Numbered from the stretch's first letter, positions 27,957 to 36,773 are shown. The stretch is 64,000 bases of DNA from Roseburia faecis (GCF_001406815.1 NZ_CVRR01000005.1:186001-250000), one strand, 5' to 3'. Notes: generated from the sequence alone by a model not told the origin. Program-made: numbers and translations.

Positions 27957-28632
27957 CGTCGTAGCCACCTTCCTTACTGTCACTGACAATCGTACCCTTT
28001 TTCACTGTGATCACACGTTTTTTCATAACTTTCACAATTTCCAGATTATGGGTTACAACAATCACTGTAGTTCCTTTACTGTTGATTTCCTCCAGCAGTT
28101 TCATAATCTCCCACGCATTATTGTTATCCAGATTTCCGGTCGGCTCATCTGCAAGCAAAATGCTCGGCTCATTGATCAGAGCACGGGCAATCGCCACTCT
28201 CTGCTGCTCACCTCCGGATAGCTGTTTCGGAAAAGAACGGTATTTTGCGGCAAGTCCCACCATAGAAAGCATAAGCGGTACTTTTTTCTTAATATGGCTG
28301 TTCGGCTCACCAACCACCTTCTGTGCAAATGCTACATTGTCATAGACATTGCGGTCTTTCAACAGACGGAAATCCTGAAATACCACTCCGATGTTTCTCC
28401 TGAATTTCGGGATCTGCTTCCTTCGGATCTTTCCAAGCTGCTTTCCGCCAATGGTAATACTTCCTTCCGTTGGTTCGAGTTCTTTTAACAACAGTTTAAT
28501 CAGGGTTGACTTTCCCGAACCGCTGTCTCCTACAACAAATACAAATTCACCATCTTCTATTTCCAGACTCACGTCATTTAAGGCAGGAACTCCTGCCGCA
28601 TATGTCTTGCTGACATGTTCCAGTGTAATCAT
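27946..28632 (-). CDS. ftsE: Cell division ATP-binding protein FtsE
   Basis: 228 aa ABC ATPase. Walker A GDSGSGKS (35-42), the QLSGGEQQRVAIARAL signature, Walker B ILLADEPTGNLD and the switch histidine in VVVTHN are all present. It drives FtsX-dependent activation of wall hydrolases. The gene follows the PucR-like regulator by 17 bases and overlaps ftsX, so the three may share a transcript. Confidence 0.96.
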   Translation of the reverse strand: MITLEHVSKTYAAGVPALNDVSLEIEDGEFVFVVGDSGSGKSTLIKLLLKELEPTEGSITIGGKQLGKIRRKQIPKFRRNIGVVFQDFRLLKDRNVYDNVAFAQKVVGEPNSHIKKKVPLMLSMVGLAAKYRSFPKQLSGGEQQRVAIARALINEPSILLADEPTGNLDNNNAWEIMKLLEEINSKGTTVIVVTHNLEIVKVMKKRVITVKKGTIVSDSKEGGYDDEN

Positions 28633-28649
28633 AATCTCTCCTTCAATTT

Positions 28650-29738
28650 CTAATAGTCCAGTGTTTCCATATACTTCATATACTTGACTACCATGAGTGC
28701 GATCTTAAACGTGATTGCATCTTCAAAAACCCGCAGATCCAGACCTGTGCTTTTTTGCAGCTTGTCCAGACGATATACCAGCGTATTTCGATGAATGTAC
28801 AGTTGTCTTGACGTCTCTGACACATTCAGACTGTTTTCAAAGAATTTGTTGATCGTCGTCAGAATTTCCTCATCAAAATCATCTGGTGATTTTCCACCAA
28901 AGATTTCCTTGATAAACATTTTGCACAATGGAATTGGAAGCTGATAAATCAGTCGGCCAATTCCCAGCTGGGAATACGCAATCACATCCTGTCCCTCAAA
29001 GAAGATCTTTCCGACATCCAGTGCCATGCGCGCCTCTTTATAAGATCTCGAAACCTCTTTCAATTCGTTCACAATGGTACCATATGCGATATGAATATTG
29101 CAATTGGTATCAGATTTAAACAGCCTGATGATTACATCTGCTGTCTTATTCAAATCCTCATAGGTTTCATTTTCTGCAAGTTCTTTGACTACAATAATGT
29201 TTTTTTCATCTACCGCTGTGACGAAATCCTTTGATTTTCCACCAAAAAGTCCCCGGATCTTCTCCAGCTCATTTCCATCTTTCTCACGGTTTGTCTCCAC
29301 CAAGAATACCACACGGCGTACTTCTGTTTCAATATGAAGTTTCTTGGCACGATTGTATATATCTACCAAAAGCAGATTGTCCAAAATCAGGTTCTTGATA
29401 AAATTATCTTTATCAAAACGTTCCTTATAGGCAACCAAAAGATTCTGAATCTGGAAAGCAGCAATCTTTCCAATCATATACACATCCTCGCTGTCTCCAT
29501 ATGCCAGCAGAATATACTCCAGTTGATGATCATCGAACACTTTAAAGAACTGGCAGCCATTTACCACCTGACTGTCCGCCGGCGATTCCACGAAGGTCTG
29601 TGCCGGAGCTACAAACTGTTCTGCATCCGGAAATGTCGCGACCAGAATTTTTCCCTCTACATCAATCACACATAAATCTGTACGTGTAATTGCTTTCAGT
29701 CCGTCAATTGTATTTTGAAGTATTTGATTGGATATCAT
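28650..29738 (-). CDS. CdaR/PucR-type sugar-diacid-like transcriptional regulator
   Basis: 362 aa. The N-terminal 110 residues resemble a sugar-diacid recognition domain (DLCVIDVEGKILVATFPD). A GGDEF-like middle lacks the catalytic motif. The C-terminus is a PucR helix-turn-helix (about 305-355, SRQLYIHRNTLVYRLDKLQK). Members usually regulate carbon or nitrogen catabolic genes in response to a small acid. Its nearest neighbour is ftsE, so the target is not obvious. This CdaR (sugar-diacid regulator) is unrelated to the YbbR protein at 16056. Confidence 0.85.
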   Translation of the reverse strand: MISNQILQNTIDGLKAITRTDLCVIDVEGKILVATFPDAEQFVAPAQTFVESPADSQVVNGCQFFKVFDDHQLEYILLAYGDSEDVYMIGKIAAFQIQNLLVAYKERFDKDNFIKNLILDNLLLVDIYNRAKKLHIETEVRRVVFLVETNREKDGNELEKIRGLFGGKSKDFVTAVDEKNIIVVKELAENETYEDLNKTADVIIRLFKSDTNCNIHIAYGTIVNELKEVSRSYKEARMALDVGKIFFEGQDVIAYSQLGIGRLIYQLPIPLCKMFIKEIFGGKSPDDFDEEILTTINKFFENSLNVSETSRQLYIHRNTLVYRLDKLQKSTGLDLRVFEDAITFKIALMVVKYMKYMETLDY

Positions 29739-29829
29739 AGTCAGCTCTCCTTATCCCCATATTTCATCCAGAAATCTATCGTTCCCCCACCTGTTTTCTG
29801 AACAATTACTTTTATTTTAATACATTCTT

Positions 29830-29874
29830 CCAAAAAAAGAAAGAGGAAATGTATATTTTTTATGCATTTCCTCT
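29830..29874 (-). terminator. Terminator after the yitT gene
   Basis: On the minus strand a 10-bp stem (29865-29874 with 29842-29851) is followed by a run of T broken by one C. It ends the wecB-like/yitT transcript before the PucR-like gene. Confidence 0.85.
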
Positions 29875-29929
29875 CTTACTACTTTTTCCGGTTAGTAATA
29901 TTTCACTATAAAATTTTAACAATATCGTT

Positions 29930-30805
29930 CTAAAAATCATCCGAATATTCCAGAAATCCCTCGCCCAAAACCTCCCGGACATCCGATACGATTACAAACG
30001 CAGAGGAATCCACATCATTTACAATCTCTTTCACACGCACGATCTCTTTCCTTGATACAACGCAATACAGAACGCACTTTTTCTCCTCTGTGTACATCCC
30101 CTGTGCGTGCAGTCCCGTAACCCCGCGGTCAAGCTCATCCATCAGCCGTTCTGCCACTTCCTCATACCGGTTTGTGATAATAAAAGCTGCTTTGGAAGTC
30201 TTAAAGCCCTCCAGAAAGGCATCGGATATTTTTGTCGACACAAAAATAGAAACAACTGCATAAAGTGTAGGTCTTAAACCAAATACATATAATCCGAGAA
30301 TCACAATGGCTGCATCCAGTACCTGCATCACCTGAACCACCGTATAGTGCCGCATGTGTGACTGGATGATCGCCGCAACCATATCGGTTCCGCCGGTCGT
30401 TGCTCCCGCCTTAAGAACCAGTGCCATGCCAATGCCGGTAAATGCCCCGCCAAACAGGGCTGCAAGCATATAATCATCCCCTGACATATCTATCACCGGT
30501 ATCAGATAAAGCCACACCGAAAGCAAAATGGTTGCAAAGCCCGTTTTCCCGATATAATTTTTTCCAAACCGGATATAGGAATACAGAAATATCGGAATAT
30601 TCAGCACAATATTCGTCAGCCACAGAGGAATTCCTCCCGGCAGAAGCGCTTCCGTAAGATTTCGTATGATAATGGTAAGACCAGTAAACCCTCCGGTGAT
30701 CAGCCCCACCCTGTCAAAAATCCACTGAATGGCAATGGCCATAAGTGCAGTGCCCAGCAAAATCAGGAAATAATTTTCCAATTCTTTCCAGACATTTGCC
30801 CTCAT
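29930..30805 (-). CDS. YitT family membrane protein
   Basis: 291 aa. Five hydrophobic segments fill residues 10-205 (YitT_membrane). They are followed by a soluble C-terminal DUF2179 domain (about 225-280) that starts VTGLHAQGMYTEEKK. The role is unknown; related proteins are common in Firmicutes, often several per genome. The start overlaps the end of the upstream WecB-like gene by four bases (ATGA), which suggests translational coupling and perhaps shared function at the envelope. Confidence 0.9.
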   Translation of the reverse strand: MRANVWKELENYFLILLGTALMAIAIQWIFDRVGLITGGFTGLTIIIRNLTEALLPGGIPLWLTNIVLNIPIFLYSYIRFGKNYIGKTGFATILLSVWLYLIPVIDMSGDDYMLAALFGGAFTGIGMALVLKAGATTGGTDMVAAIIQSHMRHYTVVQVMQVLDAAIVILGLYVFGLRPTLYAVVSIFVSTKISDAFLEGFKTSKAAFIITNRYEEVAERLMDELDRGVTGLHAQGMYTEEKKCVLYCVVSRKEIVRVKEIVNDVDSSAFVIVSDVREVLGEGFLEYSDDF

Positions 30806-31485
30806 GATATGCTTTCCTGCTTTCCATGATAATGAATCAGCTGCCGCTCCAGTTTATGCGTGCGGATCAGATTCCGTATATTTCCGAGCAGTCCCTGTCT
30901 GCGCTTTGTAAAATCCCAGGAACCGATTCCATACCACAGTCCGGCAGACAGTTTCTCACAATTCTCCATCAGGAAATGTTCCTGATCCGGACTTGGCAGA
31001 ACACTTAAGATCATATCAGGAGTCAGTGCATTGATCTCATTGACCATGGCATCCGTCCCCCCCTGACAGTTTTCAAACGCTTCTGCTCCCAGGATCTCGC
31101 ATTTTCCAAAATGCTCTGATAAAAAAGCACAGGTCTTTTCCACATGTTCCGTGGTATCTCCGATCACAAACACCGTCTGATGATTGCGTTCCACCCGCTT
31201 CATCAGTTCAAAAAAGAAATCATGATGTTCGATCTCATGACGGTGCTGGTAAGATCCTGCACCAACAGCTTCTAAAATTCCGTTTTCCGCAATCACGGTA
31301 TGTTCCGCAAACCCTATGGCTTTGCGGACAAGTTCATCCGTTTCTGCCAGCATAAGCGTATCCATGTTTACTTCTTCTATTGTATGGAATCCATGATCAG
31401 ACATATCCTTTTCTACATTCATGATCATTTCCCGAACGGTATAATTGTCCAATTCAATTCCAGCAAAATCAATCGTTTTAATCAT
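30802..31485 (-). CDS. Divergent WecB/TagA/CpsF family protein
   Basis: 227 aa. The family adds ManNAc or a similar sugar to a lipid-linked GlcNAc in early teichoic acid synthesis. The fold is recognisable (NHQTVFVIGDTTEHVEKT near 113-130 and WYGIGSWDFTKRRQ near 190-203). The usual catalytic segment PDGIG, however, reads AENGI (about 70-74), so the aspartate shown to be catalytic in TagA homologues is missing. It may be a paralogue with another role or a much-reduced activity. A promoter-like pair is at 31495-31523. Confidence 0.78.
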   Translation of the reverse strand: MIKTIDFAGIELDNYTVREMIMNVEKDMSDHGFHTIEEVNMDTLMLAETDELVRKAIGFAEHTVIAENGILEAVGAGSYQHRHEIEHHDFFFELMKRVERNHQTVFVIGDTTEHVEKTCAFLSEHFGKCEILGAEAFENCQGGTDAMVNEINALTPDMILSVLPSPDQEHFLMENCEKLSAGLWYGIGSWDFTKRRQGLLGNIRNLIRTHKLERQLIHYHGKQESIS

Positions 31486-31494
31486 AACTTCCCT

Positions 31495-31523
31495 AGTATA
31501 TCAAAAATACCTCCCGTTTGCAA
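31495..31523 (-). promoter_or_regulatory. Promoter-like pair before the wecB-like gene
   Basis: Minus-strand -35 TTGCAA (31523-31518), 17-base spacer, -10 TATACT (31500-31495). The -10 ends only nine bases before the ATG, so the transcript would be almost leaderless and lose the GGGAAG ribosome site; another start further upstream is possible. Confidence 0.5.
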
Positions 31524-31583
31524 TCATTCAAATACATGCTTTTTATGCGTTGTTAACAAAACAATCGTTTGTTTTTATCCCTG

Positions 31584-31700
31584 TCATCCACAAACAACTT
31601 ATCCCAAATTATGTGGATAATGTGCATAACTTCGTGTATAACTCAATTTTTCGGCATTTTTTGATTCCGGATAGTGGATAATTTTTTCATTTTATCCACA
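31584..31700. promoter_or_regulatory. Cluster of DnaA boxes
   Basis: In 117 bases there are three perfect DnaA boxes: 31612-31620 (-), 31621-31629 (-) and 31692-31700 (+). Three more have one mismatch: 31584-31592 (+), 31633-31641 (-) and 31673-31681 (-). The consensus is TTATNCACA. The boxes at 31612 and 31621 abut without a spacer in the same orientation. The cluster lies in the spacer between the amidase stop (31723) and the wecB-like start (31485), with AT-rich DNA between the boxes. No dnaA or dnaN is near, so it looks like an oriC-distal DnaA-binding site. Confidence 0.8.
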
Positions 31701-31722
31701 TCTGTGGTTTCCATCCCCCATC

Positions 31723-32790
31723 TTAGTTTTGATTTTTTTGTGCACTTTGTATATTCACGTTTTCCCCTGTAACGGTTATCTGCACTGCCTGCGCAATTTT
31801 TGTGCAGGAATCTTTCTGATACCCCACATGGCATCCGCATACCGTATACTCATAAGAAGTTCCCGGCCTTACCCCGGTATCCGTGTATCCGGTTTCCTCT
31901 GTTTCTTCGAGACAGACATATGTTTTCGTCCCCACGATTCTGCGGTAAATACGATAATAATCAACTCCCTGCACCGTATTCCATGCCAGTGTCACCGACT
32001 CATCCGCATTTACAGCCGGTGTCTGCAGAACCGGTACCTGATCTAAAATCAGGTCAAAATATTCTGCAATGCCCGTGGCATCCGCCACGCCAAGACGTTT
32101 CAGCCGGTCGTTACCATTTAGAAATGTTGTACTGTCATCGTGGTTGCTGACATAAGCATGCTCCACAATCAGTCCCGGAAAACCGGCATACTTGCTCCGC
32201 TTGATCACGGCGTAGTAATCTGCCTTTGATTTATCCGGATAGCGGGACCCCACAGCCGAATTTCGGTAAAGAATTCCATTATTTTTCAGTCCAAGTGCCA
32301 CCAGCTGTTTCTGAATACTTGCTGCCGCCATTTTTCCTTCACTTCCCACCTCTTCTTTATACCCGCTGTTCGGATAATAAACACAGGCTCCATGGTCGGT
32401 TTTTTTCAGGGAAGCATTGTTGTGTATCGCAACAAACAGATCTGCTTTCCTGCTTTTTGCAAAATTCACACGGTTTCCAAGTGTCACAAAACGGTCGGAA
32501 GAACGCGTCATATATACCTTCACTCCTGCATACTTTTCCAGTTCGGTTTTACAGGCCTTTGCAATGGCAAGATTTAACTGTTTCTCCTTGTATGTTTTTC
32601 CGCCCCACTTATATCTGGCACCCTGATCATGCCCTCCATGTCCCGGATCAAGAACTACAACCACCGGATCTGCGTCCGGCGCCTGATTTGCAGCCGCATA
32701 CACGTTTCCCGGCGGGAAAAGACCAATTCCCAGTATTGCCAATGCCAAAAACACGCCTGCCATTTTTTTCATTTGTACTTTCTTTTTCAT
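31723..32790 (-). CDS. Secreted N-acetylmuramoyl-L-alanine amidase with fibronectin type III domain
   Basis: 355 aa. Signal peptide at residues 1-33. The amidase_3 domain (about 42-235) begins VVVLDPGHGGHDQGARY, where the first zinc histidine lies. Other ligands are in the KEKQLNL glutamate region and FVAIHNNAS, and a catalytic glutamate is in LIVEHAYVSN. Residues about 250-345 form a fibronectin type III module that may space or bind the enzyme on the wall. It cuts the bond between MurNAc and the stem peptide. Stands just after the GH25 gene with a seven-base gap. Confidence 0.93.
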   Translation of the reverse strand: MKKKVQMKKMAGVFLALAILGIGLFPPGNVYAAANQAPDADPVVVVLDPGHGGHDQGARYKWGGKTYKEKQLNLAIAKACKTELEKYAGVKVYMTRSSDRFVTLGNRVNFAKSRKADLFVAIHNNASLKKTDHGACVYYPNSGYKEEVGSEGKMAAASIQKQLVALGLKNNGILYRNSAVGSRYPDKSKADYYAVIKRSKYAGFPGLIVEHAYVSNHDDSTTFLNGNDRLKRLGVADATGIAEYFDLILDQVPVLQTPAVNADESVTLAWNTVQGVDYYRIYRRIVGTKTYVCLEETEETGYTDTGVRPGTSYEYTVCGCHVGYQKDSCTKIAQAVQITVTGENVNIQSAQKNQN

Positions 32791-32797
32791 TTGTTTC

Positions 32798-34960
32798 CTA
32801 CTTTACTTTAATTGCTGTGGTGTTTGAAAATGCTCCGTAATAGTTCTTTTTGTTTACCGTTTTGTATGCGCGGACCTTATAGCGATAGGTTGCCCCTTTT
32901 TTCAGTTTTGTATTCCGATACGAAGTTCCCTTGACCGCTGCAATCTTTGTATATTTTCCGGTCTTTGTGTTCAGCCGGTATACCTGATAGCCAGTTGCCC
33001 CGGAAACCTTACTCCACTGCACGGTAACTGCTGCATCTTTTGTACTGAGTTTTATCGTTTTTACCTTTGCTGGATTTGCAGGTTTTTCCGCTTTTTTGGT
33101 CGTTACCTGCTTTTCTGCGGAATACGCGCCCCTGTAATTTTTATTTCTGTAAGTTTTGTATGCACTGACTTTATATGTATAAGTCTTTCCCGCAGCAAGT
33201 TTCTGATCGCTGTAGAAAAGCGTCCGGGCACTTTTTACCGTCGCAATCTGTCTGTATTCCCCGGTTGCTGTATCCAGCCGGTAAATCATATATCCGGTTA
33301 CTCCGTCCACTGCTTTCCACGTCAGTTTCACGGAAGAAGTCCCAGTTGCGGAAACATTCGTCAAATTCACCTGTCCCGGCAGTGTCACATCGCTGTAAAC
33401 ATCCGAAAAACTGCCCGCCAGTACATTGTCATTATTTTTTTCATATGCGCGGATTTTAAATTTATATTCGGTTGCGCCTGTCAGGCCGCTTACAGTATAA
33501 GAAGTACTTTCTCCTTCTACGTCAGCAACCATTTCATACTGATCGCTTGCAGCGCTGTACTGATAAATCTGATATCCGGCAGCTCCCTGCGTCTGTTTCC
33601 ATGACAATCCAAGAGAGGTTTCGGTCCGCGTCTGCGTTGCAATTCCGCTGACCTTTTTCGGCAAAGTAGTTACCGAAGCCGGAGAAGAAAATGTTCCGTA
33701 ATAAGCATTTCCTCCTATCGTCCAGTAACATCTCACTTTATACTGATAAACTTTTCCTCCTTCTGCCGTTGTGTCTGTATAACTGCAATCTGTTGTTGTC
33801 TTCAGCAACGTGTATTTTCCCTGGTCCGAGTCACTGCGCCACACCTGATAACCTTCCACATCATCCGCAGAAACACTGTCCCAGCTCAGATTTACAGTAC
33901 CCGAAGCACCATCCGCAGCCTTTAGCCCGGTCGTCTGTTCACTGGTATCCTTATACCAGAAATTTGCATCCAGGCTTCCCGCATAGCCATCTATTTTTGC
34001 AGCAGATGAATACTGCCAGAATTCATAATCGTATGCCACGTCCGAATATGGCGTTCCTGATTTTGTATTGCTTGTCGTGGTATTGTTGTACCGTGCCACC
34101 CACAGGGAACAGTCATACAAAGCATCCGTATTGATATAGTTTTTGATCCACGCATAAGATGCATATACGCCTGCCCGGTATCCGGCTGCCGTAATGGTAT
34201 CCGCAAATGCCTGACATACCGCTGTCTCTTTTGTTTTGGAAAGTTTTCCCGCAGTCAGACGCTTGTTTGCCCCTGCCTCCCGGTCCATGATGATCGGCAT
34301 CGACACATTCCAGCCGTACTGGTCAATCATATCGAGCACATACTGTGCTTCCTCCCGTGCCTCTGTCTCATTCAGAGCCTGGGAAAAGAAATACAGTCCG
34401 ACATTGATATCATTGGAAACTGCTCCCTGAATATGACTGTCTGCACAATTATCTCTGTAAATACTTCCATCTTTCGTATCTCTGGATGCCACACGCACGA
34501 AAGCAAAATCAATTCCGGCTCCGTGAATACTTTCCCAGTCCAATCCGGTCTGTGTCCACTTTGTTCTGTCTTTGGAATACTTTTTCTTCAGTGCTGCATC
34601 CGCCTGCCAGTACGATACATCAATTCCGTTGACCAGTTCATCATCCGCATAGTCCGCTTTGTGATAATAGGTTGCGCTGGTATAATCACCGGCCGTCGTA
34701 AAAGACGCATTCAAAAAAGCACTCGAATACGACGATGCTTTTTTCAAGGATGTCCGATTCCCGAAAACAGGTGCATTCTTTTCTATCAGTGTATCCAGAT
34801 CCGGCTTTGACTCATACACGGTCTCATCCTCTATGCTCTGTCCCATGACGCCATCCATCTGCGCTTCGGGCACCTGAGCCTTTAACTGCTGTGGCGCCAC
34901 AATACAAACCGCCGTCACCGCCAGTCCTGCCATAACTATCTTCGCCTTGGTAAATGCCAA
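32798..34960 (-). CDS. Secreted GH25 muramidase with fibronectin type III repeats
   Basis: 720 aa from a TTG at 34960 with GGGAGG eight bases upstream. Signal peptide at 1-28. The GH25 lysozyme domain (about 110-340) has GIDVSYWQ and the acidic pair in IIMDREAG. It is followed by four fibronectin type III modules (about 345-720), each with the WxxVxGAxGYxVYR type motif. It hydrolyses the MurNAc-GlcNAc bond. With the adjacent amidase it forms a two-gene wall-remodelling unit, and both carry the same kind of accessory module. Confidence 0.92.
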   Translation of the reverse strand: MAFTKAKIVMAGLAVTAVCIVAPQQLKAQVPEAQMDGVMGQSIEDETVYESKPDLDTLIEKNAPVFGNRTSLKKASSYSSAFLNASFTTAGDYTSATYYHKADYADDELVNGIDVSYWQADAALKKKYSKDRTKWTQTGLDWESIHGAGIDFAFVRVASRDTKDGSIYRDNCADSHIQGAVSNDINVGLYFFSQALNETEAREEAQYVLDMIDQYGWNVSMPIIMDREAGANKRLTAGKLSKTKETAVCQAFADTITAAGYRAGVYASYAWIKNYINTDALYDCSLWVARYNNTTTSNTKSGTPYSDVAYDYEFWQYSSAAKIDGYAGSLDANFWYKDTSEQTTGLKAADGASGTVNLSWDSVSADDVEGYQVWRSDSDQGKYTLLKTTTDCSYTDTTAEGGKVYQYKVRCYWTIGGNAYYGTFSSPASVTTLPKKVSGIATQTRTETSLGLSWKQTQGAAGYQIYQYSAASDQYEMVADVEGESTSYTVSGLTGATEYKFKIRAYEKNNDNVLAGSFSDVYSDVTLPGQVNLTNVSATGTSSVKLTWKAVDGVTGYMIYRLDTATGEYRQIATVKSARTLFYSDQKLAAGKTYTYKVSAYKTYRNKNYRGAYSAEKQVTTKKAEKPANPAKVKTIKLSTKDAAVTVQWSKVSGATGYQVYRLNTKTGKYTKIAAVKGTSYRNTKLKKGATYRYKVRAYKTVNKKNYYGAFSNTTAIKVK

Positions 34961-35006
34961 TTTCTGTTCCTCCCTCTGTTACCGTTCAATAAACTACTCA
35001 TTTTAC

Positions 35007-35036
35007 ATAGTAACTTTATATGATTGTGCTTGTCAA
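35007..35036 (-). promoter_or_regulatory. Promoter of the GH25/amidase pair
   Basis: Minus-strand -35 TTGACA (35036-35031), 18-base spacer, -10 TACTAT (35012-35007), about 45 bases before the TTG start. Confidence 0.75.
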
Positions 35037-35093
35037 TGTTATTTCCCTTGCAAAATCTGTTTTTTGCAAATTTAAGAAATCCTTAAATAATAT

Positions 35094-35126
35094 TAAGAAA
35101 AAGAGCACTTGCTTTCGCAAGTGCTC
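35094..35126 (-). terminator. Terminator of the NlpC/P60 gene
   Basis: A perfect 10-bp stem (35117-35126 with 35103-35112) with a four-base loop is followed by CTTTTTCTT on the minus strand. Confidence 0.9.
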
Positions 35127-35152
35127 CTGTTATAATTATGTTATCTTAATTG

Positions 35153-36352
35153 TTAGAAAATTCTTCGAACTGCAAGAATGGTTCTGTAATTTGCAGGAGA
35201 AGTATATTTAATACCGTCTCTTGCATTGCTTGCATGTACAATCGTATTGTTTCCAACATAGATTGCAACATGTCCGCTGTAACATACGATATCACCCGGC
35301 TGCATGTTTGATGTGCTGACGCCATATCCTACACTTCTTAAAGCACTTGAGCTGTGTGGAAGGCTGACACCGAAATGTGCGTATACAGACATTACAAATC
35401 CGGAACAATCCGTTCCGTTTGTAAGGCTTGTCCCACCATATACATATGGATTTCCTACAAACTGTCCTGCATAACTTGCAACCGCTGATCCTGTTGAAGA
35501 TGCGCTTGATGAATCCTGTACGGAAGAATCTGAGCTTTGTGACTGTGAAGAACCTGAAGAGGTTGTCTGAGATGCACTCTCTGCTTTCTGTGCTGCTCTG
35601 TCCGCAGCCTCACGCTCCTCTTTTTCCTTCTGTAATCTTGCCTTTTCTTCTGCAGCAGACTCTGCATATGTGTATTCTGTAGATAATGTGACATAATCTG
35701 TAGATACATAGCCTTTGCCTTCATCTACAGAAACCTTTGCCCATCCATCCTTTGACTCATCCAGTACCGTCAGATCGTCTCCTTCCGGCACCAGAGTAAT
35801 TACTTCTGCCTTCTGGGAAGCTCCCTTGCGGACTTTTAATGTCTCTGTCTCTACAAGAGCAACTCTTCTTCCTGCTTTCTTTAATTTTTTCTCATCACCA
35901 ATGGATACGAATTCAGATTTTACATAACCTGTTACCGATCCAGATTTGATTTTGTACCAGCCATCCTTCTCCCCGATGACGGTTCCTACGTTATTCTTAT
36001 ATAATTTTCCTACAGCCTTGCTGTCTGTAGTTGGTTTCTTACGAACGTTCACGTAATCATCCACAACAGCTACCGCTTTGTCTTCATACTCAGACTTTAC
36101 AACTGGTGCTTCAACTTCTTTTACTTCCGGCTGTGCACTTGCAACGGTTGCCTCATCTTCCACTTTTTCTGCGACTTCACTGAGTGCCAGTGAAAATCCT
36201 GCTGTCGGTGCAGATGATGTTGTTGCAATATCGGAAGCAAGGCTTGCGACTCCAGCAGTTGGTGCTGCGTAAGCTGCTACAGTAAAATTGCCAATGGTCA
36301 GTGCCCCAACTAACCCACATGCGGTCAATTTTAATAATGTTTTACGTTTCAT
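35153..36352 (-). CDS. Secreted NlpC/P60 (C40) endopeptidase with two SH3 domains
   Basis: 399 aa from the ATG at 36352 with GGAGG five bases upstream. Signal peptide at about 1-30. Two bacterial SH3 domains (about 95-155 and 170-228) are followed by a charged coiled segment (about 230-265), a Ser/Gln-rich linker and the NlpC/P60 domain (about 290-399). Catalytic Cys is in NGTDCSGFVMSVYAHFG, and the histidine is in CYSGHVAIYVG. It cleaves peptidoglycan stem peptides. The promoter is a perfect consensus, so the gene is probably strongly and constitutively expressed. Confidence 0.94.
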   Translation of the reverse strand: MKRKTLLKLTACGLVGALTIGNFTVAAYAAPTAGVASLASDIATTSSAPTAGFSLALSEVAEKVEDEATVASAQPEVKEVEAPVVKSEYEDKAVAVVDDYVNVRKKPTTDSKAVGKLYKNNVGTVIGEKDGWYKIKSGSVTGYVKSEFVSIGDEKKLKKAGRRVALVETETLKVRKGASQKAEVITLVPEGDDLTVLDESKDGWAKVSVDEGKGYVSTDYVTLSTEYTYAESAAEEKARLQKEKEEREAADRAAQKAESASQTTSSGSSQSQSSDSSVQDSSSASSTGSAVASYAGQFVGNPYVYGGTSLTNGTDCSGFVMSVYAHFGVSLPHSSSALRSVGYGVSTSNMQPGDIVCYSGHVAIYVGNNTIVHASNARDGIKYTSPANYRTILAVRRIF

Positions 36353-36413
36353 TTTCGCCTCCAATGACTTTTGTACTTCTTTATTACGAATTTGTTACAA
36401 TTATTACATTGTC

Positions 36414-36442
36414 ATTATAGCAAAGGCACGGATATGTGTCAA
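36414..36442 (-). promoter_or_regulatory. Consensus promoter of the NlpC/P60 gene
   Basis: Minus strand TTGACA (36442-36437), 17-base spacer, TATAAT (36419-36414): a perfect vegetative sigma factor promoter, with a leader of about 55 bases. Confidence 0.93.
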
Positions 36443-36467
36443 CCCCTTTTCCATCCACAGAATTCAA

Positions 36468-36496
36468 TTGAATTTTTCGTATATTTATGCCATAAT
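36468..36496 (+). promoter_or_regulatory. Promoter of the yjfB-family gene
   Basis: TTGAAT (36468-36473), 17-base spacer, CATAAT (36491-36496). This is a vegetative-type promoter; no flagellar sigma-28 motif was seen although the gene belongs to a motility-linked family. Confidence 0.7.
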
Positions 36497-36552
36497 AAAG
36501 ATGTAATAAAGAAAAACACGTATACCGAGTATTTTAAAAGGAGATCTGTCAT

Positions 36553-36747
36553 ATGGATATTTCAAGTATCAGTTCTGCGCTTCTTTCCGTAAACAGTTCC
36601 GATCCCGGCTCTCTGGCAAATGCCGTCAGCATTAAAATGCTTGACAATGCCATCTCATCGAATGAATCGCTTGGTGTTGGGCTGGCAAAAATGATGGAGA
36701 ACTCTGTTTATCCTAATTTAGGAAGTAACATTGACGTTTCCGTCTAA
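36553..36747 (+). CDS. YjfB family putative motility protein
   Basis: 64 aa. Matches the YjfB_motility pattern: an N-terminal MDISSISSAL, a middle SIKMLDNAI, and an end with MMENSVYPNLGSNIDVSV. Members are small proteins linked to flagellar genes, with no known biochemistry. AAAGGAG lies upstream of the ATG. It is the only plus-strand gene in the first 57 kb, has its own promoter and terminator, and stands alone. Its presence hints that the organism is or was motile. Confidence 0.82.
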   Translation: MDISSISSALLSVNSSDPGSLANAVSIKMLDNAISSNESLGVGLAKMMENSVYPNLGSNIDVSV

Positions 36748-36773
36748 CCGGAAAAAGAACCGCAAGGACAACA

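Noticed and set aside
36353-36552. c-di-AMP (ydaO-type) riboswitch upstream of the NlpC/P60 gene
   Set aside because: Such switches often precede wall hydrolase genes, but the leader here is only about 55 bases after a consensus promoter and shows no conserved core.
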